The notes beneath the pieces are model-generated. The model was given only the letters and a program-made list of their open reading frames with translations, had not been told where the DNA came from and did no database searches. From Mesorhizobium ciceri biovar biserrulae WSM1271 (GTDB taxonomy: Bacteria > Pseudomonadota > Alphaproteobacteria > Rhizobiales > Rhizobiaceae), in assembly GCF_000185905.1 (NCBI RefSeq), contig NC_014923.1, positions 3,495,501 through 3,559,500 of the forward strand: a stretch of 64,000 bases of DNA, in the 5' to 3' direction. The translations under genes were made by a program, and so were the position numbers. Below are positions 34,905 through 42,726 of the stretch, in pieces. The stretch's first letter is position 1; the number at the start of each line of letters is the position of its first letter.

Positions 34905-35224
34905 TGGTCCATTCTTTTGAGCAAATTTTCGAGATCGTCGAACCGGCTCTGCCAGAACGCGTTCATCTGGTTCGTCCAGTCGGTCAGTGGGGAAAGTGCT
35001 GCCAGTTGGGCGCTATAATGGGTCTGCCGTCCTTGATGGCGATCGCGCACCAGCCCGGCCTGCTTGAGCACGCCGAGATGCTTCGACACTGCAGGTTGAG
35101 AGACCCCCGACTGAGCCGTCAGGGCGCCGACCGTCTGCTCGCCTTGCCGGCACAGGCGCTCGAAGATCGCGCGACGCGTCGGATCGGAGAGCGTTCTGAA
35201 GAGGACATCGTGAGCGTTCGTCAT
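34901..35224 (-). CDS. ArsR/SmtB-family transcription regulator
   Basis: A 107-residue winged-helix protein: RTLSDPTRRAIFERLCRQGEQTVGAL, AQSGVSQPAVSKHLGVLKQAGLV and RHQGRQTHYSAQ. It lacks the cysteine metal box ELCVCDL, so it probably senses something other than arsenite. It is the first gene of the minus-strand set reaching 32870 and overlaps the SRPBCC gene by ATGA. It is divergent from the ECF sigma gene across 153 bases. Candidate autoregulatory sequences lie there, but I could not define an operator. Confidence 0.88.
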   Translation of the reverse strand: MTNAHDVLFRTLSDPTRRAIFERLCRQGEQTVGALTAQSGVSQPAVSKHLGVLKQAGLVRDRHQGRQTHYSAQLAALSPLTDWTNQMNAFWQSRFDDLENLLKRMDQ

Positions 35225-35377
35225 CCGGGATCGATAACCCTGTGGCTATTGATTTACGTATAACTGTCGAGATATGGATATGTCAAGCGGGGGTGTTGGC
35301 GGTCCCGATCCGACGGTTTTCAAAAAAATCTTTCCATTGCCCCAAGGATTAGCCATTAGCCTTCGTCCAACAGGCAA

Positions 35378-35941
35378 ATGATGGCGATGATGCTGGATGA
35401 GAGCGAAGCCTCCGACGCCGAACTGATCGGGCGGGCGAAGGGCGGAGACAGGAGGGCCTTCAGCACATTGCTGGAAAGGCACTATGACTTCGTCTATCGC
35501 GCCGCCTATCGCTGGTGCGGCAGGAAGGCCGATGCCGAAGACATCGCCCAGGAAGTCTGCGTCAGGCTGGGCAAAGCGATCCGCGACTATCGCGGCGGCG
35601 GCGCCTTCACCACATGGCTCTATTCCGTGACGATGAACGCCGCGCGCGACGTGATGAGAAAGTCCGCCCGCGAGACCGTGAAGACTGAGGCCTATGGCGT
35701 CCATGCACTGATCTCGGGCGAGGCGTCGGTCGAACCGGAAGACCCTGCCGAAGCGCTGTGGGCGGCCGTCCGGCGATTGCCGGACAAGCAGCGCGACGCG
35801 GTGCTGCTGGTCTATGGCGAAGGGTTGAGCCATGCGGCCGCGGCCGAGGCGATGACAATCTCGGAGACGACGGTTTCCTGGCACATCCATGAAGCGAAGA
35901 AACGGCTGAAGACGCTGATGCGCGCGGCCGGGGAAGTGTGA
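35378..35941 (+). CDS. ECF-family RNA polymerase sigma factor
   Basis: A 187-residue sigma-70-family protein. Region 2 reads HYDFVYRAAYRWCGRKADAEDIAQEV and region 4 reads LPDKQRDAVLLVYGEGLSHAAAAEAM followed by ETTVSWHIHEAKKRLK. There are only two domains, as in ECF factors. Several ATGs cluster at the start; 35378 is the first. The next gene begins three bases after its stop and carries a cytoplasmic N-terminus plus one membrane helix, an anti-sigma-like arrangement. Confidence 0.88.
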   Translation: MMAMMLDESEASDAELIGRAKGGDRRAFSTLLERHYDFVYRAAYRWCGRKADAEDIAQEVCVRLGKAIRDYRGGGAFTTWLYSVTMNAARDVMRKSARETVKTEAYGVHALISGEASVEPEDPAEALWAAVRRLPDKQRDAVLLVYGEGLSHAAAAEAMTISETTVSWHIHEAKKRLKTLMRAAGEV

Positions 35942-35943
35942 CC

Positions 35944-38058
35944 ATGGCTGACGACAACGAACTCAACAGACTGCGCGATATAGCGGCGCCGGCGCCCGCC
36001 AAGGATGCCAAGGCACGTGCTTTCGAAGCCGCCCTGCGTGCATACGATCAGGAAAATATTTCTGCCGTTACCCAAGGATCGGTTGGCGGGCTTCGTCTCA
36101 CAGAGCGAGCACAAAAGCTCTGGAGCGAGATCATGCAAAAGAAACTCATTGCCACGCCGGTTCTTGCCGGGCTCGTCGCCCTGCCGATCGCCGGATACGC
36201 CACCTTCCATATGCTGAGGGAACAGCCGCCGAAATTCGGCGGCGACGAGAAAATCACCGAGACGCTGGCCGACAAGCCGGCGACCGTGAAGCCGACGCCC
36301 GCCGAGCCGAAGCCGGCTCGCAGCGAGCTGGAGAAAGACAAGAAGGCCGACGCCGATGTGGAAAGCCGCGACGCGGCCGATGCGCTTGTGGCGCCGGCCT
36401 CGCCGCAGAAATCCGAATCGACCGTTGCTTCCGGCGCGGCACAACAGAATGCACTGGAGCGCGGTGTGCTGGCCGAGCCTGCGCCACCGGCACCGACAGG
36501 CGAATTCGCATTGGATGGCGCCGTAAGTGCGCCCAGTACGTCGCGGGCCCGCATGCCGGCCGAGTCCAAGCTGATGGCGCCGCAGCAGCCGTCGACCTTG
36601 CCGGCCGACCAGATGCAGCCGCAACCGGAAAACCGCGACCGCATCGAGGATTTCAAGACCAATCCGGTGCATGCGGCACTCGAGGATCCGGTCTCGACCT
36701 TCTCGATCGACGTCGACACAGCCTCCTATTCCTTCGTGCGCAGCTCGCTGAAGCAGGGCACCCTGCCGCAGGTCGATACTGTTCGCGTCGAGGAGATGAT
36801 CAACTACTTCCCCTATGACTGGAAGGGTCCGGAGTCGGCCTCGACACCATTCAACTCGACCGTCAGCGTCATGCCGACGCCGTGGAACACGCATACCAGG
36901 CTGATGCATGTCGCCATCAAGGGTTTTGACGTCAAGCCGACCGAGCAGCCGAAGGCCAATCTGGTCTTCCTGATCGATGTCTCGGGCTCGATGGACGAGC
37001 CGGACAAGCTGCCGCTGCTCAAATCGGCTTTTCGGCTGCTGGTCAGCAAGCTGAAGGCCGACGACACCATCTCGATCGTCACCTATGCGGGTGACGCCGG
37101 CACGGTCCTGGAGCCGACCAAGGCGTCCCAAAAGGACAAGATCCTCAGTGCCATCGACAATCTGACGCCCGGCGGCAGCACGGCCGGCGAGGCGGGCATC
37201 AAGGAAGCCTACAGGCTGGCGCAGAAATCCTTCGTCAAGGACGGCGTCAACCGGGTGATGCTCGCCACCGACGGCGACTTCAATGTCGGCCAGAGCGACG
37301 ACGACGATCTGAAGCGGCTGATCGAAAAAGAGCGCAAGACCGGTGTCTTCCTGTCGGTGTTCGGCTTCGGCCGCGGCAATCTGAACGACCAGATGATGCA
37401 GACCATCGCCCAGAACGGCAACGGCACCGCCGCCTATATCGACACGCTGGCCGAAGCCGAGAAGGTGCTGGTCGAAGATGCATCGTCGACGCTGTTCACC
37501 ATCGCCAAGGACGTCAAGATCCAGGTCGAGTTCAATCCGAACAAGGTCTCGGAATATCGCCTGATCGGCTACGAGACCCGCGCCTTGAACCGCGAGGATT
37601 TCAACAATGACCGCGTCGATGCCGGCGATATCGGCTCGGGCCATTCCGTCACCGCGATCTATGAAATCACGCCAAAGGGCAGCGGCGGCGAACAGATCGA
37701 CGCGCTGCGTTATGGCCAGGCGTCGGTGGACAATGGCGGCGTTGCCAATGCGGACGAATATGCCTTCGTCAAGATCCGCTACAAGCTGCCGAATGAAGAC
37801 GTCTCGAAGCTGATCACCACGCCGGTGACCTCGGCCAACGAGATCTCGTCTTTCGACCAGGCCAGCACCGACCAGCGCTTCTCCGTCGCGGTCGCCGCCT
37901 TCGGCCAGAAGCTGCGCGACGAGGATGCGACCGCGAAGTTCGGTTACGACAAGATCATGGAGATCGCCACTGCCGCTCGAGGAGCCGACCCGTTTGGGTA
38001 CAGGTCCGAGTTCCTCTCGCTTGTGCGCCTTGCCTCGGCGCTGGGCGGTAATCGGTAG
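35944..38058 (+). CDS. Membrane-anchored von Willebrand factor A protein (YfbK-like), putative ECF partner
   Basis: A 704-residue protein. About 60 cytoplasmic residues lead to one membrane helix (IATPVLAGLVALPIAGYATF, about 67-86), then a Pro/Ala/Lys-rich linker, a von Willebrand N-terminal region (DPVSTFSIDVDTASYSFVR), a VWA domain with MIDAS motif VFLIDVSGSMDEPDKL (about 340), and a C-terminal DUF3520 region. This is the YfbK family. The gene is tightly linked to the ECF sigma gene, so the N-terminus may hold the sigma factor until the external VWA part binds a ligand; this is inference. Confidence 0.85.
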   Translation: MADDNELNRLRDIAAPAPAKDAKARAFEAALRAYDQENISAVTQGSVGGLRLTERAQKLWSEIMQKKLIATPVLAGLVALPIAGYATFHMLREQPPKFGGDEKITETLADKPATVKPTPAEPKPARSELEKDKKADADVESRDAADALVAPASPQKSESTVASGAAQQNALERGVLAEPAPPAPTGEFALDGAVSAPSTSRARMPAESKLMAPQQPSTLPADQMQPQPENRDRIEDFKTNPVHAALEDPVSTFSIDVDTASYSFVRSSLKQGTLPQVDTVRVEEMINYFPYDWKGPESASTPFNSTVSVMPTPWNTHTRLMHVAIKGFDVKPTEQPKANLVFLIDVSGSMDEPDKLPLLKSAFRLLVSKLKADDTISIVTYAGDAGTVLEPTKASQKDKILSAIDNLTPGGSTAGEAGIKEAYRLAQKSFVKDGVNRVMLATDGDFNVGQSDDDDLKRLIEKERKTGVFLSVFGFGRGNLNDQMMQTIAQNGNGTAAYIDTLAEAEKVLVEDASSTLFTIAKDVKIQVEFNPNKVSEYRLIGYETRALNREDFNNDRVDAGDIGSGHSVTAIYEITPKGSGGEQIDALRYGQASVDNGGVANADEYAFVKIRYKLPNEDVSKLITTPVTSANEISSFDQASTDQRFSVAVAAFGQKLRDEDATAKFGYDKIMEIATAARGADPFGYRSEFLSLVRLASALGGNR

Positions 38059-38130
38059 TGGTGATGACGGCCGGTTCTTTCAGATGGGATCGTTCTGACA
38101 GGGGAAACCGACCGCGGGCGGGTGAGGCAT

Positions 38131-38166
38131 GCCGGCGAGGGGTTCATTCCCTTGCCGGCCTTTTTT
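38131..38166 (+). terminator. Rho-independent terminator after the ECF-VWA operon
   Basis: GCCGGCGAGGG pairs with CCCTTGCCGGC (one G-T pair) over a seven-base loop, followed by CTTTTTT. It lies 72 bases after the VWA gene. Confidence 0.88.
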
Positions 38167-38269
38167 CGGAGAATCTCCAGGTCGTTAAATTGCGCGGCAT
38201 TTCCGGTAGCGGATCGCAACCCCCTGCTTGTTACGCAGGACAGGTGTACCGGGCTTGAGGGAGCCGAAA

Positions 38270-38539
38270 TTGCAGATCAGGACTATCGCCAACCCGACAC
38301 CGCCGGCACGAGATGCTTCGGCGGTTTCATCGGTCCCATCATCGGAATCCAGGCGTATCAGTGACGATGTCGCGCAGGCGCGCCACACCGCCATGTCGGC
38401 GCTGACCAACGACCGCTTCCGCATCATGCTGGAGCAGATAACCGATCCGGTTTCATACGGCGCGCTGATGACGATGCACAGCGACAATGTGGTCGACTTC
38501 AAGTCGGCGCAGTCGAGCTACGCCGACAACAGCGAATAA
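38270..38539 (+). CDS. Small hypothetical protein of 89 residues
   Basis: A TTG start at 38270 is preceded by GAGGGAG at good spacing. The N-terminal third is Ser/Ala/Pro-rich; the C-terminal two thirds (DDVAQARHTAMSALTNDRFRIMLEQITD to the end) look helical and coding. No signal peptide or known domain. It is convergent with the homocysteine methyltransferase gene, 15 bases away. Function unknown. Confidence 0.5.
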   Translation: MQIRTIANPTPPARDASAVSSVPSSESRRISDDVAQARHTAMSALTNDRFRIMLEQITDPVSYGALMTMHSDNVVDFKSAQSSYADNSE

Positions 38540-38554
38540 TCGAAACCGATAAGC

Positions 38555-39592
38555 TCAGGCCCGGCTGCGGCGGCGCTCGCGGCGGGCTTCGCTGGTCTCG
38601 GCGGTATTTTCCGTCGCCACCTTGTTGCGCATCGGGCCGATGCGCTCGACGATCGCGGCAACCGTCGGACGGTCCGCCTTGGTGTGCGCGTCGAGCGCCT
38701 TGCGCATGGCGGCAAGGTGCTGGAACGAGGTGCCGCAGCAGCCGCCGATTATTTTGGCGCCGCCATCGACGGCGAGCCTGACATAGTCGGCCATCAGTTC
38801 GGGTGTGCCGGAATAATGGATTTCGGTGCCGCGGAATTCGGGAATGCCGCAATTGCCCTTGACGATCACCGTTGCCTCCGGCTTCGCCTCGGTCATGTCG
38901 AGCAGCGAGGCCAGGATGTCAGACGCGCCGACGCCGCAATTGGCGCCAACGCCAAGCGGCGCCGCCGACAGCCCGTCGGTGACGCCGTGGATATCCCTGG
39001 GTAGCAGGCCCATCATGGTGCGGCCGGCGGTGTCGAAGGAACCGGTATAGGTGTAGGGCAGGCCGACGCGGATGGCAGCCTCGGCGGCGGCGCGGATCTC
39101 GTCGGGAGCAGACATCGTCTCGATCCAGGCGACTTCGGCGCCGCCTTCCTTGAGACCCTCGATCTGCTCGGCGAAGGCGTCGACCGCCTCGTCATAGGTC
39201 ATGGCGCCAAGCGGCACCAGCAATTCGCCGGTCGGTCCGACCGAACCGGCGACGATCACCTTGCGGCCAGCTCTGTCGGCGACGGCGCGCGCGATCTCGG
39301 CGGCGCGCTGGTTCAGCGCATGCACGCGATCCTGCGCATGATGCAGCTTCAGCCGGTGGCGGGTGCCGCCGAACGAGTTGGTGAGGATGATGTCGGCCCC
39401 GGCATCGACGAAATTCTGATGCAGGCTGGTGATGGTGTCGGGCGCCGTCTCGTTGAGCAGCTCGGGCGCCTCGCCGGCTTCCAGCCCCATGGCGAACAGG
39501 TTTGTGCCGGTGGCGCCATCGGCCAGCAGCACGCCCTTTTCGGCCAGCAGAGCATCGATCGGGTTGGTGGTCGTCATCGGATTGGCTTTCAT
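38555..39592 (-). CDS. bmt: Homocysteine S-methyltransferase (betaine-homocysteine methyltransferase Bmt / split MetH N-domain)
   Basis: A 345-residue PF02574 protein: LLADGATGTNLFAMGLEAGE near residue 22, LTNSFGGTRHRL, IVAGSVGPTGELL, then zinc ligands in GANCGVG and GGCCGTS. It methylates homocysteine to methionine. The family includes rhizobial Bmt, which uses glycine betaine, and stand-alone homocysteine modules of three-part methionine synthases that use a methyl-corrinoid protein; sequence alone does not separate these. The C-terminus is Arg-rich. A palindrome matching that of the pterin-binding gene lies 18 bases upstream. ATG 39592 is used; 39577 is an alternative. Confidence 0.85.
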   Translation of the reverse strand: MKANPMTTTNPIDALLAEKGVLLADGATGTNLFAMGLEAGEAPELLNETAPDTITSLHQNFVDAGADIILTNSFGGTRHRLKLHHAQDRVHALNQRAAEIARAVADRAGRKVIVAGSVGPTGELLVPLGAMTYDEAVDAFAEQIEGLKEGGAEVAWIETMSAPDEIRAAAEAAIRVGLPYTYTGSFDTAGRTMMGLLPRDIHGVTDGLSAAPLGVGANCGVGASDILASLLDMTEAKPEATVIVKGNCGIPEFRGTEIHYSGTPELMADYVRLAVDGGAKIIGGCCGTSFQHLAAMRKALDAHTKADRPTVAAIVERIGPMRNKVATENTAETSEARRERRRSRA

Positions 39593-39610
39593 GTTTCGAA
39601 GTCGAATAAG

Positions 39611-39632
39611 GATATAAAGAAGTCTTTATGTG
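39611..39632. promoter_or_regulatory. Palindromic operator upstream of homocysteine methyltransferase
   Basis: GATATAAAGA, AG, TCTTTATGTG: the left half is identical to the operator at 20570-20591 and the right half differs at two positions. The spacing and the distance to the start codon (18 against 16 bases) are nearly the same, which supports one shared regulator. Confidence 0.7.
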
Positions 39633-39708
39633 TAGTCAATGGAATGGCGGCAACGCGGCCACCAATGCGGAGGCCGGTTTCCGTCCGAAGGATCATTGTT
39701 GCCGAAGA

Positions 39709-40566
39709 TCAGACAGTGCCTGTTGGGAACGACATGCCGGCCAGTCTGTGCGCGAAGCCGGACGCCTCGTGCGCATTGATGTCGGCGGCCCGGATCAGAT
39801 TGTCGAAGTGCTGGATCAGCGTCTGGATCGGCTGAGTGGCGTTGAGCACCAGATACATGTCGCCGACATAGATGGCGGCGCGATAGGGTCCGAAGATGGT
39901 GTAGGGGATCGAATAGCGCATGCGCCCGTCATAGAGAAACAGCCGGAAGGTCGGATAGAGGTCGTCGAGCAGCGTCGCCATGTGCAGCAGCTGCGCGCGC
40001 CGGTCGGCTTCGGGGAAACGGTCCCAGACACCCAGCCCGCGGGCAAATATCTCCAGCGTGTGGCGCGGCATGCAGACTTCCATGTCGGTCTCAGGCCGCC
40101 TGTTGTAGTCGATGCGGTATTGCGTTTCGCCGGCCTGCGCCAGGCGGCTCTTGTTGGCGATGCCGGCTTCGTAGTCGACCAGCGCTTCGGTGCGCAGAAG
40201 ATCGGGAATGCCGGCAGGCACGTAGCGGATCTTGGTGCCTGCCGCCTCGGCATGCCATTTGGCCAACAGCGTGCGGTCGAAACCATCCGGTGCCTCTTCG
40301 ATCTCCAGGCTTTCGCGGATTTCGCCGGTGAGACCTTCGTCCTGGCTGAGGCCGAGGAGCCAATCGAGCGACACCTTGAACTCGGCGGCGATGTTGAGCA
40401 GTGTTTCGGCGCGGGGCAGGCGCGTCGAGGCGCCCGACAGCAGTTGCGACAGCGCCGAGCGGTCGATGCCGACCGCGGTTGCGAAGGCCGACTGGTTCAG
40501 GTCGGAGCGTGTCAAGAGCATTTTCAGTCGCTCGCGGAAGATCGTCGACAGGTCGCGCTTGTCCAT
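39709..40566 (-). CDS. XRE-family regulator with C-terminal sensor domain
   Basis: A 285-residue protein. The HTH_3 domain (about 8-65) reads FRERLKMLLTRSDLNQSAFATAVGIDRSALSQLLSG. A roughly 200-residue C-terminal domain (FARGLGVWDRFPEADRR; FRLFLYDGRMRYSIPYTIFGPYRAAIYVGDMYLVL) looks like a ligand-binding part I cannot name. GGAG lies seven bases before the ATG at 40566. It is divergent from the desaturase gene and may regulate it or itself through the inverted repeat at 40733-40754. Confidence 0.82.
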   Translation of the reverse strand: MDKRDLSTIFRERLKMLLTRSDLNQSAFATAVGIDRSALSQLLSGASTRLPRAETLLNIAAEFKVSLDWLLGLSQDEGLTGEIRESLEIEEAPDGFDRTLLAKWHAEAAGTKIRYVPAGIPDLLRTEALVDYEAGIANKSRLAQAGETQYRIDYNRRPETDMEVCMPRHTLEIFARGLGVWDRFPEADRRAQLLHMATLLDDLYPTFRLFLYDGRMRYSIPYTIFGPYRAAIYVGDMYLVLNATQPIQTLIQHFDNLIRAADINAHEASGFAHRLAGMSFPTGTV

Positions 40567-40732
40567 GTCCGTGCTCCACCTGGATTGAGGAAAAATTTGC
40601 GCCGGAACCGCTCCTAGGGTGGCGTTAGGCGTAAATGAATCCCTAAGTCTGTTTACAATGTATAACATGTGCGGTCAAAAATGCGCAATCGCAACAGTTT
40701 GTGCACTTTGTCTCGTTGAGTGGAATCATTTC

Positions 40733-40754
40733 TCCTGACACAATGCTGTCAGGA
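40733..40754. promoter_or_regulatory. Inverted repeat in the XRE/desaturase divergent promoter
   Basis: TCCTGACA and TGTCAGGA form perfect 8-base arms around CAATGC. It lies 43 bases before the desaturase start and 167 bases from the XRE start. The size and symmetry suit a dimeric HTH regulator. Confidence 0.5.
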
Positions 40755-40796
40755 ATCAATTGGGATTCCGGCGACTGAGGGGCAGTGGTCGATAGC

Positions 40797-41807
40797 ATGA
40801 CGAGCAAGAGCATCAGGCGACACAGCGTACGGGCCATTGAGTGGCCAACCGTGGTACTCGCCTTCTTCTGCTACGCGACATGGCTCGCCACCGGTTTCCT
40901 GCTCTGGCCTTCCTATCCCGTCCTGGCGCTCGCCGTCCTCGCCTTCACCGCCGCATTGCAGTCGTCGATCATGCACGAAGTGCTGCACGGGCATCCGACG
41001 CGCAACGCGCGGGTCAACGAAGCCTTCGTGTTTCTGCCGATCGGTCTGGTCTGGCCGTTCCGCCGCTTCAAGACCATTCATCTGCGTCACCACGCCGACG
41101 AGCGGCTGACCGACCCGCTCGATGACCCGGAAAGCTATTATCAGGCGCTCTGGCAGCATGACGAGCTGCCGCCGACGATGAAATTCCTGCTCAAGATCAA
41201 CAACACCATGGCAGGCCGCTTCGTGCTCGGCCCGTGGCTGTCCTGCGTCGGCTTCTTCATCGACGATGCCAAGCAGGTGATCGCCGGCGACAAGCCGATC
41301 CGCAAGGCCTGGCTGCTGCATGCGATCGGCCTGGCCGTCGTGCTGCCGATCGTTCAGTTCGGCTTCGGCATCCCGCTGTGGCTTTACATTCTGGTGCCGG
41401 TCTGGCTCGGCCAGTCGCTGATCTCGATCCGTACGTTCGCCGAGCATCAATGGTCGGAACATCCGGAAGGCCGTACGGTGATCGTCGAGCGCTCGCCGCT
41501 GTCGTTCCTGTTCCTCAACAACAATCTGCATTTCGTCCATCACAAGACCCCGACCGTGGCCTGGTACAAGCTGCCCAAGCTGTTTCGCGACCGCCGTGAG
41601 GAATGGCTGCGGATGAACAATGGCTATGCCTATCCGAATTATTTCGCGCTGGTCAAAGCCTATGCGTTCAAGGCGAAAGAGCCGATCGTGCACCCGGTGC
41701 TGCGGCGTGCGCCTGAGCCGGGCAGGGCCTTCAAGCCGCGCATCAGGGCGCGCAGCATCAGCGGGCTCGGCAGTGCGCCGGTTCCCGCCGAGCCGCCCAA
41801 GGAATAA
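40797..41807 (+). CDS. Membrane fatty acid desaturase/hydroxylase-family protein
   Basis: A 336-residue integral membrane protein with the three histidine boxes of the di-iron desaturase family: HEVLHGHP (about 62), HLRHHADE (about 97) and HFVHHKTP (about 243), plus at least four membrane helices. These enzymes insert double bonds or hydroxyl groups in acyl chains or oxidise other alkyl groups. ATG 40797 is chosen over a GTG four codons earlier that sits too close to the GAGGGG site. The gene is divergent from an XRE regulator. The specific substrate is unknown. Confidence 0.85.
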   Translation: MTSKSIRRHSVRAIEWPTVVLAFFCYATWLATGFLLWPSYPVLALAVLAFTAALQSSIMHEVLHGHPTRNARVNEAFVFLPIGLVWPFRRFKTIHLRHHADERLTDPLDDPESYYQALWQHDELPPTMKFLLKINNTMAGRFVLGPWLSCVGFFIDDAKQVIAGDKPIRKAWLLHAIGLAVVLPIVQFGFGIPLWLYILVPVWLGQSLISIRTFAEHQWSEHPEGRTVIVERSPLSFLFLNNNLHFVHHKTPTVAWYKLPKLFRDRREEWLRMNNGYAYPNYFALVKAYAFKAKEPIVHPVLRRAPEPGRAFKPRIRARSISGLGSAPVPAEPPKE

Positions 41808-41898
41808 TTCCGGCCTACCCGGAATCCGTGTCGGCCAATTCTGATTGGACGCCGCGTTTTCGCGATCCTTTTTCCAGACATGATGATTTGATATCGGC

Positions 41899-42726
41899 AT
41901 GAGTGAATTGGTTGCGGCGTTGCCGATGTATGATTGGCCCGAAATGCGCGATGAGGTCGACGCGCAATGGGTGCTGCTGCGCGATGCGTTTCGGCAAAAG
42001 GGGATCGACGCGCCGGAAGCCATCGTGCGGCGCAATGGCGACCTGCCGCCGGTGCCGGGCGGAATTCGCGATGCTGCCGGTGCATTGATCGCACCCGATC
42101 CCGCGACATTGCCGCCGGATGAACTCGATTTCCATAGATTGTGGCTGCATCCTTTGCTGCTGTTCGCGCAGACCTGCTGGGGGCCGATGGAACTTGGCCT
42201 GTCCAGGCATGTGCAGGTGGTCGGCCAGCCGAGCTATGACGCCTATGAAGGCGGGCAGGGCGAGCTCTATTCGAGCGCTCTGGTGATGCGGATAGGCGAG
42301 GGACCGGAAGTTCGATCGCCTGCGGATGGCAGCGCTCTCATCCCGCTCGATCTGATCCGCGGCAAGCGCTTCACCTTCAACAGCCTCGATTCCATGTCGG
42401 GCATCATTGCGCTGACGCGCGACCTGCGAGCGGCCGACGAAGGCTTGGACATCTTTTCGTCGCGTAGCGAGAGCGGCGGTCACCGCGCTTCAATCGTCGC
42501 CATTGCCGAGGGCTGGGCCGATGTTGCAGCGATCGACTGCGAAAGCTGGGCGCTGGCGCAGCGCTTCGAGCCAGCAGCGCGGAAAGTCGCGATCGTCGGC
42601 TGGACCGGACGGCGCAAAGGCCTGCCGTTCATCACGGCGAGGGCAACGCCGGAAAAGACAGTCAGGGCAATGCGAGAAGCGCTTGCCGGACTAACCGAGC
42701 AGCCTCGTATCCAGCGGGTAGGTTGA
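41899..42726 (+). CDS. PhnD-like periplasmic-binding-fold protein without signal peptide
   Basis: A 275-residue protein resembling phosphate/phosphonate binding proteins: LPMYDWPEMRDEVDAQW at the start, VVGQPSYDAYEGGQGELYSSALV, FTFNSLDSMSGIIAL and SGGHRASIVAIAEGWADVAAID. There is no export signal, so it is probably cytoplasmic. The 3' end overlaps the convergent M24 gene by 36 bases, which fixes a short sense-antisense overlap. Ligand and role are unknown. Confidence 0.7.
   Translation: MSELVAALPMYDWPEMRDEVDAQWVLLRDAFRQKGIDAPEAIVRRNGDLPPVPGGIRDAAGALIAPDPATLPPDELDFHRLWLHPLLLFAQTCWGPMELGLSRHVQVVGQPSYDAYEGGQGELYSSALVMRIGEGPEVRSPADGSALIPLDLIRGKRFTFNSLDSMSGIIALTRDLRAADEGLDIFSSRSESGGHRASIVAIAEGWADVAAIDCESWALAQRFEPAARKVAIVGWTGRRKGLPFITARATPEKTVRAMREALAGLTEQPRIQRVG

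Noticed and set aside
35812..37644. Long open frame opposite the VWA gene
   Set aside because: It is antisense to well-supported VWA sequence, has no recognisable domain and shows shadow-type composition.
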